A stretch of DNA of 64,000 nucleotides, taken from positions 24,568 through 88,567 of the forward strand of contig JANLJE010000017.1 of NCBI GenBank assembly GCA_029255645.1, read 5' to 3'. This document shows positions 30,361 through 38,573 of this stretch, in pieces. The notes beneath the pieces were generated by a model. It searched no databases. It was not told the DNA's origin and was given only the letters and a program-made list of their open reading frames with translations. Positions within the stretch are counted from its first letter, which is position 1; each line of letters opens with the position of its first letter. Origin of the DNA: Comamonadaceae bacterium (GTDB lineage: Bacteria; Pseudomonadota; Gammaproteobacteria; Burkholderiales; Rhodocyclaceae). The position numbers and the translations under genes are program-made.

Positions 30361-32727
30361 ATGACCACTACCTCGTTTGCCGGCCTGAGTAGCAATATCG
30401 AACGCATCGAAATCCCCATCATCCAGCGCGATTACGCGCAAGGGCGCATGGACGAGACTACAAGGCGTATCCGTAGTGCGTTTCTCGATGCCCTGCTCAA
30501 GGCATTGGAACCGAATGCGAAAGCGCAGCCGCTCGACTTCGTTTATGGCGAAATCAAGAAGGGCGCGCTGATTCCGCTCGACGGCCAGCAGCGGCTCACC
30601 ACACTGTTCCTCCTGCATTGGTATCTAGCAGCACGCTTAGGCATCGCCACCGATTCTGCCAACTGGAGCCGGCTGCCAACTTTCACCTACAGGACACGGG
30701 CAAGTTCGACGGCGTTTTGTCAGCAGCTCGCCACCTGTCGCCCGCCGTTTGCCAATCCCCTCGCCGACGAAAAAGACCCAACCAAGGAACTGGGCGACTG
30801 GTTCAAGGATCAGTCCTGGTTCCCGCGAGCATGGGAACGTGATCCGACCATCATCGGCATGTTGGTCACGCTTGACGACCTGAACGAGCGGTTGCGGGCG
30901 TGGAGCGATGACAAACTGCAAAGCGCCTGGGATCGGCTCACCAACGCCCAATCCCCTGCGATCCACTTCGACTTCCTGTCCATTGCCAATATCGGCCCGG
31001 CCGACCGCCAGTACATCCGGATGAACGCGCGGGGCAAGCCGCTAACCGAGTTTGAACGATTCAAGGCGCGTTTCGAGGAGATACTCGGCCACGCCTCACC
31101 CACCGACCGCACGACATTCTCCCACCGGGTGGATGGCCCCTGGACCGACCTGCTCTGGCCACTGCGTGACAGTGGAAAAAAGAGCGCGCTCGACGCCGTG
31201 ATCGACGACGAATTCCTGCGCCTTTTCTGCTATCTCAGCGCCCTCGCCGTCTGGAAGTTTAAACTGCTCGATTGCAAGGCAGAGCCCGGGACTCTGGAAT
31301 TGCACATGTGGGCCGAATCAATATTCGGCCAGGCCGATGCCAACGGCGATCGGCGCGCCTTTCTTTTCAAGGCAATGGACGCCCTGCACAACACTTTTTC
31401 CGGCAAGGATCGGCCGGCAATCGAGGCCACCTTTGCACAATGGTTCTCCAAAGAAATTCACCAGCAGGGCAAATTGGCGCTCTTCGAAACGGAGACCAAT
31501 CTTCTGACCAAATGCGTGGTGCACTTTGGTGAACCGTCGATTGAAAAAAGCAGGTTTTCGCTGGCGCAAACACTTTTGTTTTATGCATTGCTGCAAGGCT
31601 GGATGAAAGGCAGCGCCCCAGATTTGCAACGCCTGCGCGTTCTGCGCAATCTCCTGCTGGCACCGGATGCCTATCTATCGCAGGGGAAGATGGCCGACCA
31701 TTTGCCTGGAGTCGAACACCTGATTGACCACGGTCTGCCAAGTGCGGGCACATCGATGCCAGGAGCGTTGAAATTTTCGTTCAGTGAACGACAACTGACC
31801 GAGGAGGTCGAGAAGTTGGCTTTGAAATCCGCCAGCGCCGCCCTGGCCGCTGACATTGAACGGCTGGAAGATCATCCGCTGCTCAGAGGCTGCCTGTTCG
31901 CCTTCGACCTTCAGGCCAACCCAGCGGACATCCGGCGCCGCGTCGATACCTTCTATGAATTGTTCCCCCCCGGTGGTTTGCTTCGTTACGGCGAACTTTT
32001 GACCGGCGCACTGCTGACTAAAGGCGACTACAGCCGTCCTGTAGGCAATAATAAGTTCCAGTTCGGTAGCGCTACCCAAGATCCCCGCTGGCGCGACGTG
32101 CTGACCGGCCCGCGTGTGGACCCATTGACAATCAGAACCCCGCTGGCCGCCCTACTCGACGACGTAGCTGCGGGTACAGGCGACATCCCCGCCCGCCTAC
32201 AGGACATTGTCGATAATTGGCGGACAAAGCAGAAGCAGTTTGACTGGCGCTATTACCTCGTCAACTACAAGTGCATGCGGAGTGGTGAAAGCGGCCTCTA
32301 TTACTCATACAGCGGGAGCATGGGCTTCGACTTGTGCATGCTGCACACGGATGTGCTGCGTAGCTACTACGACGACCCGTATATCGTTGCAATCATTGAG
32401 CAAAGTGGTATCCCAAAAGAGAAGGTAATCTATTGGTTCGGCTACAGCGCTCACTTGCAGCAGGACGCACGCTGGCTGCAGGCGAAGGGAGGCGCAAATA
32501 TTCTGCGCCACGATCCGGCCGGCTGGGTGGTCAATCCCCCCAACGACCCGGCTCAGCATGCAGCGTTTATTCAGGTGTGCAGTCCATACGGCATGAAACA
32601 GCGGAATGGCGAGTGGATTCTGGAGGTGCCACCGAGACTGGCTGCAGGAGGTCTCGACTATGACACCGCCGACCGCATCGATCTCGGTCGAAAGCTGCTG
32701 GTCGATTTGCTACCGCTGTACCTCTGA
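30361..32727 (+). CDS. Large second DUF262 protein without an obvious HNH domain
   Basis: A 788-residue protein. The DUF262 core is clear: IPIIQRDYAQGR near 18-29, LDGQQRLTTLFLLHW near 73-87, and QYIRMNARGKPLTEFERFKA near 219-238 (the equivalent of the F-x-R-I-N motif). I see no E-H-I/H-N-H motif of DUF1524 in the remaining ~550 residues. The C-terminal region holds a tyrosine-rich stretch (RYYLVNYKCMRSGESGLYYS) that I do not recognise. It follows the DUF262-HNH gene by 10 nt and ends the operon. Paired DUF262 proteins, one with and one without a nuclease, suggest a hetero-oligomer in which this one is the sensor or specificity subunit; that is inference. Confidence 0.75.
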   Translation: MTTTSFAGLSSNIERIEIPIIQRDYAQGRMDETTRRIRSAFLDALLKALEPNAKAQPLDFVYGEIKKGALIPLDGQQRLTTLFLLHWYLAARLGIATDSANWSRLPTFTYRTRASSTAFCQQLATCRPPFANPLADEKDPTKELGDWFKDQSWFPRAWERDPTIIGMLVTLDDLNERLRAWSDDKLQSAWDRLTNAQSPAIHFDFLSIANIGPADRQYIRMNARGKPLTEFERFKARFEEILGHASPTDRTTFSHRVDGPWTDLLWPLRDSGKKSALDAVIDDEFLRLFCYLSALAVWKFKLLDCKAEPGTLELHMWAESIFGQADANGDRRAFLFKAMDALHNTFSGKDRPAIEATFAQWFSKEIHQQGKLALFETETNLLTKCVVHFGEPSIEKSRFSLAQTLLFYALLQGWMKGSAPDLQRLRVLRNLLLAPDAYLSQGKMADHLPGVEHLIDHGLPSAGTSMPGALKFSFSERQLTEEVEKLALKSASAALAADIERLEDHPLLRGCLFAFDLQANPADIRRRVDTFYELFPPGGLLRYGELLTGALLTKGDYSRPVGNNKFQFGSATQDPRWRDVLTGPRVDPLTIRTPLAALLDDVAAGTGDIPARLQDIVDNWRTKQKQFDWRYYLVNYKCMRSGESGLYYSYSGSMGFDLCMLHTDVLRSYYDDPYIVAIIEQSGIPKEKVIYWFGYSAHLQQDARWLQAKGGANILRHDPAGWVVNPPNDPAQHAAFIQVCSPYGMKQRNGEWILEVPPRLAAGGLDYDTADRIDLGRKLLVDLLPLYL

Positions 32728-32950
32728 CCTGGCGATGCTCTCCAAAATCGCCTCTCGCCTTGACTGGTTTGTCTTGTTTCCGGCAGTTAATAGCCATGTC
32801 ATCCAGCTGCAAACCGGACGAGGAGGTAGTTTCAACAAATTTTCAGGCGTCACCCCGATGGGTGAGCGGGAAAGGACGGTGCTGATGCAAGCCCGGTAAC
32901 GAACCCGGGGCGCCGCCGCTGGCTTTGCCTGGGTCAGAGGCTTCGTCAAG

Positions 32951-32974
32951 GGAGCGGGCACTGGCGCCCGCTCC
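32951..32974. terminator. Hairpin between the DUF262 operon and the flavodoxin gene
   Basis: GGAGCGGGC (32951-32959) pairs with GCCCGCTCC (32966-32974) in a 9-bp stem with a 6-nt loop. It lies just past the end of the leftward flavodoxin gene. The T-tract is poor on both strands, so it is only a possible bidirectional terminator. The rest of the 255-bp gap (32728-32982) shows no gene; it is the right-hand edge of the defence island. Confidence 0.4.
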
Positions 32975-32982
32975 AGACCGCG

Positions 32983-33546
32983 TCAATGCAGACGCAGTAG
33001 TTGTTCGGCCACCCGTTGCCCCAGGCGTGCGGCCGTCTTCAGGTCCGATTCCAGCATGGCCTCGGCGCCCTGGTCTGCATTGGCCTGGGCCATGGCACCC
33101 GAGCAGCTGCCCAGCCGGTTCAGGTCGGCGACCGAACCCTGGCTGGAGTTGTTGCCGGGCAGAATGTCGAGGCTGACCCAGATCATGCCGTGCTGACAGG
33201 CCAGGAGGATCAACTGCACCAGGGTGCTGAGCTTGTCACCGGACTGGGAGGCCGAGGTGGTAAAGCCGGCGGCCAGCTTATCCTTCCAGGACTGGGCAAA
33301 CCAGCGTTTGCTGGAAGCGTCCATGAATTCCTTGAACTTGGCCGAGGCGCTTCCCATGTAGGTGGGCGCGCCAAAGATGATGGCATCGGCGGCATCCAGC
33401 TCGGCCCAGGCGGCCTCGTCGAGTTGGGTCACGTCATGAAGTTTCGCCGCCACCCCCGCCAGGGAACTGGCGCCTTCAAGAACAGCCTGGGCCTGGCGGG
33501 CCGTGTGGCCATAACCGCTGTGATATGCAATGGCAATTTTCTTCAT
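32983..33546 (-). CDS. Flavodoxin-fold NAD(P)H:quinone oxidoreductase-like protein (WrbA-like)
   Basis: A 187-residue flavodoxin-fold protein. The FMN phosphate loop is at the N-terminus (AYHSGYGHTARQAQAV), followed by DAIIFGAPTYMGSASAKFKEF and FTTSASQSGDK, as in WrbA/flavodoxin-like reductases. It should bind FMN and carry out electron transfer or quinone reduction in the cytosol. ATG at 33546 is the family start; longer frames upstream are unnatural. It lies 44 nt downstream of the PhnD-like gene on the same strand and is the first ordinary chromosomal gene after the island. Confidence 0.85.
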   Translation of the reverse strand: MKKIAIAYHSGYGHTARQAQAVLEGASSLAGVAAKLHDVTQLDEAAWAELDAADAIIFGAPTYMGSASAKFKEFMDASSKRWFAQSWKDKLAAGFTTSASQSGDKLSTLVQLILLACQHGMIWVSLDILPGNNSSQGSVADLNRLGSCSGAMAQANADQGAEAMLESDLKTAARLGQRVAEQLLRLH

Positions 33547-33590
33547 TGTCGAGTCTCCATGTTGATGTGGTGCTTGTGACCAGAATGGGC

Positions 33591-34478
33591 TCAGGACATT
33601 TCCCGGAGGATGCGATAAGCCTCGTCCTCCATGGGTACGAATCCAAGGGCGCCTTGTTGCTCCAGCAGTGCGGGATAGGCGCGCCCACCCTGGGCCAGAA
33701 AGGATGCCTGAATTCCCTTTCGCAGGGAAGCGCAAAGACGGCCGCGATAGACAATGGCATCCAGCGGCAAGGGCTCCGAACGCCACAGCACCCGCACGGC
33801 ATCGGCGCCGATGCGCCCCTGGCGGATCAGTTCCGAGAGGTGGAAGCCGGAGAGGAAAGCCGCATCCACCTTGCCTGCCGCCACGGCCAGCCCGGCCCGG
33901 TCATGGTCGCCCACGTACACCACGCGGCCGAAAAAACTGTCCAGGGACTGCCCGGTCAGGCCCGGAAAAACGCGGCGCGGCAGGACGGCTCCCGAAGTGC
34001 TGCCAGGATCGGTGAGCGCCAGCACGCTGCCCTGCAGGGCTTGCACGTCGCGGTAGGGACGTGCTGCCGGCACGGCCAGGACGGCGCGATAGTAAGGTCC
34101 TTCTTCCTGGAGCGGGCCGGCGCGCTTGGCATAGGATGCAAACACCTGGATATCCGGGTTGGCTTTGCTGGCCTTGAGGTAGGCCGCCGGACCCAGAATG
34201 GCGAAGTCGATGGTTCCCGCCACCAGCCCCTCCACCACTGCGCCATAGGATTGGGGCAACAGCAGTTCCACCGCCTTGCCCAGCCGGGCCTCGATGGCAG
34301 CCAGCAGGGGTTTGTAGGCGGCCAGATCACGGCCGGCATCGCCCTGGGGCACCAGGGAAAAGCGCAAGCGGGCCGGCGATTCACACTGGGCCCAGCTCTC
34401 GACGGCCCACACCCCCATCCCCAGGCCAACGCAAAAACGCCGCCGGCCAAGGCTAAATTTCCCCATCCCCATTCCCAT
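33591..34478 (-). CDS. PhnD-like periplasmic phosphate/phosphonate-type binding protein
   Basis: About 295 residues. A twin-arginine-like or Sec signal (LGRRRFCVGLGMGVWAVESWA) is followed by the mature binding protein: FSLVPQGDAGRDLAAYKPLLAAIEARLGKAVELL, then FAILGPAAYL and ALTDPGSTSGAVLPRR. This is the PhnD/PtxB-like type 2 periplasmic fold (S-x-S/T-G ligand loop). No ABC permease or ATPase is adjacent. Its start lies inside the last codons of the GGDEF/EAL gene (26-nt overlap; several in-frame ATGs at 34478, 34472 and 34466). That coupling suggests it presents a ligand to the periplasmic sensor of the cyclase rather than feeding a transporter (inference). Confidence 0.8.
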   Translation of the reverse strand: MGMGMGKFSLGRRRFCVGLGMGVWAVESWAQCESPARLRFSLVPQGDAGRDLAAYKPLLAAIEARLGKAVELLLPQSYGAVVEGLVAGTIDFAILGPAAYLKASKANPDIQVFASYAKRAGPLQEEGPYYRAVLAVPAARPYRDVQALQGSVLALTDPGSTSGAVLPRRVFPGLTGQSLDSFFGRVVYVGDHDRAGLAVAAGKVDAAFLSGFHLSELIRQGRIGADAVRVLWRSEPLPLDAIVYRGRLCASLRKGIQASFLAQGGRAYPALLEQQGALGFVPMEDEAYRILREMS

Positions 34479-36732
34479 CCCCTTTTCTTTCCAGCAATGT
34501 CTCGATTTCGCTGGCCACTGCCGGCCGGTGCAGATGGTATCCCTGCGCGGCATCGGCACCGGCCGCCTTGAATTGCACCCACTGATCCGGGGTCTCCAGG
34601 TCGGTCACCAGCACTCGCAGTCCCTGGACATGGGCCAGGATGATGATGAAACTGGCGAGGGTGCGATCCTGCCGGCCCCCCTGATCTGCACTGATACAAC
34701 CCGGCCCTACTTTCAGCCATTTGATCGGCAGGACGTGCAGATGATGGAAATTCGTCGGCCCCCGTCCAAACCCATCCACCCACAGGGAAACCCCCAGACA
34801 GGCCAGATTTTCGAGACGGGCGATGCTCTGGCTGTCGGCGGACTGAAACCAGTCCACCGGAATTTCCAGCCCCAGGAGGGCGGGCTGCAGCCTGCGTTCG
34901 CGCAGGGTTTTCAGCACCAACCCGGGAAAATCCGGATCGCCGAGACTTTCCCCGGTCACATTGACCGTAATCGGCAACAAGGCAAAGCCGCTGTTCTGCC
35001 AGGCATCCAGCTGCCGGCAGACCTGCTGGATCACCCAATGGTCAAGACGGGGCAGCAAGCCCTGTTCCCGGGCGGCTGGAAGAATGTCCTTGGGGTAAAT
35101 CAGGCCGTGACGGGCATGGGGCCAGCGCAGGAAAGCCTCCAGGCCGATCCGGCGCAAGTCAGCCAGTTCATGCTGGATCTGGTAGTGCAACAGCAATTCG
35201 TCATTCTGCAAGGCGGACGCCAGCCCCCGCGCGAGTTCATCCTGCCGCACGGGAATGTCATTCAGGGCGGCATCGTAAAACCGGAACGTACCGCGCCCGG
35301 CGGCCTTGGCGGCATACATGGCGGCATCGGCATGCTCCATCAGGGTTTCCATGTCGAGGCCGTCCCGCGGAGCCAGGGCGATGCCCAGGCTGGGGCGCAC
35401 CTCCAGAACATGGCCCTCCAGACGGCAGGGCGCCCCCACGGCCAGGATGATCTTGCTGGCAATCCGGGCCGCATCCTCGGCATCCGCCAGTTCATTGATG
35501 AGCAGCACGAATTCATCCCCGCCCTGGCGCGATACCAGATCCGAATCCCGCACCGACTGGCGCAGGCGCTGCGCCACGTGCCGCAACAGCAGATCTCCGA
35601 TGTGGTGGCCCAACTGGTCATTGACCACCTTGAAACGGTCGAGATCGAGAAAGACGAGGGCCAGCAGATGGCCGCCGCGACGACTGGCGGAGAGATGGCT
35701 TTCCGCCAGTTCAGAAAACAGCATGCGATTGGGAAGCCCCGTCAGATGATCATGCGAGGCAAGATGGTAGGCTTGTCCCTTTTCCTGTTGCAGCTGCTGG
35801 ATCAGCTCCTGCTTGTCGACCTCGGACTGGAGCACCTGACGGTACAGCTCACGCTGGCGCTGGGCCAGCAGGGAAAGGGCCACGCCCGCCGCCGAGAGGA
35901 GCAGGGTGAGACTCCAGGCCAGGCTCAAGTGGCGCCTGCGGGAAGCTGCCAGCCCCTCAAGAATACTGTCTTCAGTCTGGCTGATTTCGACCCGCAAGGG
36001 AAAGCGTTCGAGTGTCTTGCCGACCACCAGCCGGGCCTCCTGGCCGGACGTGGCATGGGCGTTTTCCAGACTGATGGCCAGGTCATCCGCGACCAGCAGG
36101 GGGCCCGCCTCACTCCGGGAGATGATGATCTGCCGCGCGCCCAGGCCGGCTCCCTGATACAAGCGCAAGAAATAGCCCAGATCGAGCAGCATCAGCAAAC
36201 GCCCGGTGCGCCCCTTCGGACTTTCCAGGGAGAGCGCCACGGGCAGCAACCAGGCCTCGTCCCCGTCGCTGCTGAGTGGCCCCAGGCTCAAGCCGGGCGC
36301 CGGTTGCGCCAGCGGATGTCTGGCCAGGGCCAGCGCCAGGGGGCTTGAAGCAAACCGCACGCTTCCGCCCTGATCGAGCACCAGCAGGCGGACATAAACC
36401 CCGTCCCCGGCCAGGGCGGCCCCCAGGGCCTCCCTTTCAGCATTACCCCGGTCCAGCAATTCCGCCGCCCGATCGGCATAGAGGTAGGGACGGGCCAGCA
36501 CCTGCTCCAGATTGGCGGCGACGACGTGCGCCAGGGTCTGACTCTCCTGACGCGCCGCACTCAATGCCAGTTTTTCTTGCCGTTCCAGTTGCTGCAGCGA
36601 CAAGCCCCAGATCACCATCAACACGAGCAGGGTCAGTAGCGCGGGCCCGAAGAGCAGCAGCATCCAGCGCCAGCGCTCAGCCAGGCGGAAAGAGGCAAAG
36701 GAAGCCATCTGCTCAGGCTTCACGGCAGGCAC
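34453..36732 (-). CDS. Membrane diguanylate cyclase with degenerate EAL domain
   Basis: A 759-residue inner-membrane signalling protein. Two membrane helices (about residues 23-45 and 270-290) flank a ~220-residue periplasmic sensor. Then comes a GGDEF domain with intact motif RQGGDEFVLL, so c-di-GMP synthesis is expected. The C-terminal EAL-like domain is degenerate: EAL reads EAF, the usual E-T-E-S acid is lost (LEIPVDWF), D-D-F-G-T-G reads VDGFGRG, and the E-G-V-E-T segment reads TDLET. It is probably not a working phosphodiesterase and may only bind nucleotide. The overlapping downstream gene encodes a PhnD-like binding protein, a likely periplasmic input partner. Confidence 0.85.
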   Translation of the reverse strand: MPAVKPEQMASFASFRLAERWRWMLLLFGPALLTLLVLMVIWGLSLQQLERQEKLALSAARQESQTLAHVVAANLEQVLARPYLYADRAAELLDRGNAEREALGAALAGDGVYVRLLVLDQGGSVRFASSPLALALARHPLAQPAPGLSLGPLSSDGDEAWLLPVALSLESPKGRTGRLLMLLDLGYFLRLYQGAGLGARQIIISRSEAGPLLVADDLAISLENAHATSGQEARLVVGKTLERFPLRVEISQTEDSILEGLAASRRRHLSLAWSLTLLLSAAGVALSLLAQRQRELYRQVLQSEVDKQELIQQLQQEKGQAYHLASHDHLTGLPNRMLFSELAESHLSASRRGGHLLALVFLDLDRFKVVNDQLGHHIGDLLLRHVAQRLRQSVRDSDLVSRQGGDEFVLLINELADAEDAARIASKIILAVGAPCRLEGHVLEVRPSLGIALAPRDGLDMETLMEHADAAMYAAKAAGRGTFRFYDAALNDIPVRQDELARGLASALQNDELLLHYQIQHELADLRRIGLEAFLRWPHARHGLIYPKDILPAAREQGLLPRLDHWVIQQVCRQLDAWQNSGFALLPITVNVTGESLGDPDFPGLVLKTLRERRLQPALLGLEIPVDWFQSADSQSIARLENLACLGVSLWVDGFGRGPTNFHHLHVLPIKWLKVGPGCISADQGGRQDRTLASFIIILAHVQGLRVLVTDLETPDQWVQFKAAGADAAQGYHLHRPAVASEIETLLERKGDGNGDGEI

Positions 36733-36796
36733 GAGCTCTCGACATGGCGACTCATCATGGGGAATACGCGTGACAGGAAAATGACAACGCCCGCCC

Positions 36797-36802
36797 TATA
36801 AT
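36797..36802 (+). promoter_or_regulatory. -10 element for the pit operon
   Basis: A consensus TATAAT lies 31 nt before the GTG start of pit. A GTGACA at 36770-36775 is a poor -35 because the spacing is 21 nt, so only the -10 is supported. Confidence 0.4.
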
Positions 36803-36832
36803 CGGGAATTACTTGCGAGACTGGAGACGGAC

Positions 36833-37876
36833 GTGGATGTCCTGCTGTTGCTGGCCAGCATCACCGTGGCCATCGTCCTGCTTTTCGATTACACCAATGG
36901 CTTTCACGATGCCGCCAACATCATCGCCACGGTGATTGCCTCGCGGGCCATGACCCCGGCCCAGGCGGTGATCTTGGTGAGCATCTTCGAATTTCTGGGG
37001 CCCCTGCTGGGAGGGACCGCCGTGGCCGATACCATCGGCTCCTTCGTCCAGTTGGGCGGGGTGCCGCCGCTCCTTTCCCTCGCGGTGATCCTGTGCGGCC
37101 TGGTGGGGGCCATCGTCTGGAATGTCATCACCTGGTGGAAGGGCGTCCCCTCTTCCTCCTCGCACGCCCTGGTCGGCGGCCTGACCGGGGCCGTGCTGGT
37201 TTCGGCAGGGGGCGATCATGTGGTCTGGGGTTTCGCCGAACTCCTGGAAGGCCGCATCACCGGCATCATCAAAGTGCTGGCTGCCCTGATCCTCTCGCCC
37301 CTGGCCGGTTTCTGGGCCGGTTTCCTGATCCACCGCCTGATGCATGCCCTGCTCCGGGCCGCCCGACCCGCCGCCAATTCCGGCCTGAAGCTGGCCCAGT
37401 ATGTCACCGCCGCCGCCCTGGCTTTTTCCCACGGCGCCAACGACGCCCAGAAAAGCATGGGCATCCTGACCCTGGTGCTGCTCCTGGGAGGCTTCATTCC
37501 CGAATTCAAGGTGCCGTTCTGGGTGATACTGGCCTGCGCCTCGGCCATCACCCTGGGCATCCTCTCCGGAGGCTGGCGCATCGCGCGCACCCTGGGGTTC
37601 GCCATCTACCGGGTGCGCCCCCTCCATGCCCTGGACTCCCAGCTCACCTCGGGCGCCGTGATCTTTGCCGCCGCCATGGCCGGGGCCCCGGTATCCACCA
37701 CCCATGTGGTGGCCTCGTCCATCATGGGCATTGGCGCTTCCGAGCGGCCCCGCTCGGTACGCTGGTCCAAGGCCGGCGATATCATCATGGCCTGGATCAT
37801 CACCATCCCCGGAGCCGCCTGCTTTGCCATCCTGGCCTATGCTCTGGTGAATCTGTTCCTCAAGCCCGCTGCCTGA
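36833..37876 (+). CDS. pit: Low-affinity inorganic phosphate transporter, Pit family
   Basis: A 347-residue multi-helix membrane protein. The two inverted PiT signature repeats are visible: DYTNGFHDAANIIATVIASR near residues 19-38 and SHGANDAQKSMGI near 200-212. Pit carriers take up metal-phosphate with protons. The start is GTG at 36833, with GGAGACGG 4-10 nt upstream. The next gene, 12 nt on, encodes the DUF47 (PhoU-like) partner that regulates many Pit carriers. The neighbouring PhnD-like/GGDEF pair is divergent, so phosphate status could link the two (inference). Confidence 0.92.
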   Translation: MDVLLLLASITVAIVLLFDYTNGFHDAANIIATVIASRAMTPAQAVILVSIFEFLGPLLGGTAVADTIGSFVQLGGVPPLLSLAVILCGLVGAIVWNVITWWKGVPSSSSHALVGGLTGAVLVSAGGDHVVWGFAELLEGRITGIIKVLAALILSPLAGFWAGFLIHRLMHALLRAARPAANSGLKLAQYVTAAALAFSHGANDAQKSMGILTLVLLLGGFIPEFKVPFWVILACASAITLGILSGGWRIARTLGFAIYRVRPLHALDSQLTSGAVIFAAAMAGAPVSTTHVVASSIMGIGASERPRSVRWSKAGDIIMAWIITIPGAACFAILAYALVNLFLKPAA

Positions 37877-37888
37877 TCGGGAGGCCCC

Positions 37889-38530
37889 ATGCAAAACGAC
37901 AAGCCATCCATTTTCCGCCGCCTCTACGACCGGCTCTTTCCCCGGACGCCCGACTTCTTCGCCCTGCTTGCGGAGCAGTGCCAGCAGGTGGCCTGCACCA
38001 CGAGCCTGCTGGTGAAATTCATGGAAACCGCCGCGCCGGAGATCGGCCGGCAGATCCGCCAGGACGAACATGAGGCCGACCGGATCAAGGTGCGCAACCT
38101 GCACGCCCTCAACGAAGCCTTTTCCACCCCCATCGACCGGGAGGACATCTACCGGGCCATCGTCGATCTGGACGATGTGGTGAATTACTGCAAGACCACG
38201 GTCAGCGAAATGGATGTACTGGGGGTGGCCCCGGACAAGCACACCCTGGAAATGGCCATGCACCTGAAGATGGGCATGGACGCCCTGGTGAGCGGTTATG
38301 GCAAGCTGGGCAAGCAGCCCCCCTCGGCGGCCGAGGACGCGGACATCGCCAGAAAGGCGGAACGCAAGGTGGAAAAGGCCTATCGCCGCGCCCTGGCCGA
38401 GCTGTTCCAGGGCGAGGACTACATCAACATGTTCAAGCGGCGGGAAATCTACCGCCACCTCTCCAACGCGGCCGACCGCATGGCCAACTGCGCCAACACC
38501 CTGCACGACATCGTCGTGAAGATCTGCTGA
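37889..38530 (+). CDS. DUF47 family PhoU-like accessory protein of Pit
   Basis: A 213-residue all-helical protein of the DUF47/TIGR00153 family. It shows the conserved acidic helices (IRQDEHEADRIKVRNLHAL, then DREDIYRAIVDLDDVVNYC) typical of PhoU-like metal-binding bundles. It starts 12 nt after pit and ends before a convergent gene. DUF47 proteins are encoded with Pit carriers and are thought to control their activity. Cytosolic; no signal or membrane segment. Confidence 0.9.
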   Translation: MQNDKPSIFRRLYDRLFPRTPDFFALLAEQCQQVACTTSLLVKFMETAAPEIGRQIRQDEHEADRIKVRNLHALNEAFSTPIDREDIYRAIVDLDDVVNYCKTTVSEMDVLGVAPDKHTLEMAMHLKMGMDALVSGYGKLGKQPPSAAEDADIARKAERKVEKAYRRALAELFQGEDYINMFKRREIYRHLSNAADRMANCANTLHDIVVKIC

Positions 38531-38573
38531 GGCCGATACCCGGAGCCGGGCCCGGTCGTTCCGTCCGGCCCGA

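Noticed and set aside
32728..32982. tRNA gene or att site at the island's right edge
   Set aside because: No cloverleaf or CCA-type end could be folded from the sequence; only a 9-bp hairpin is present.
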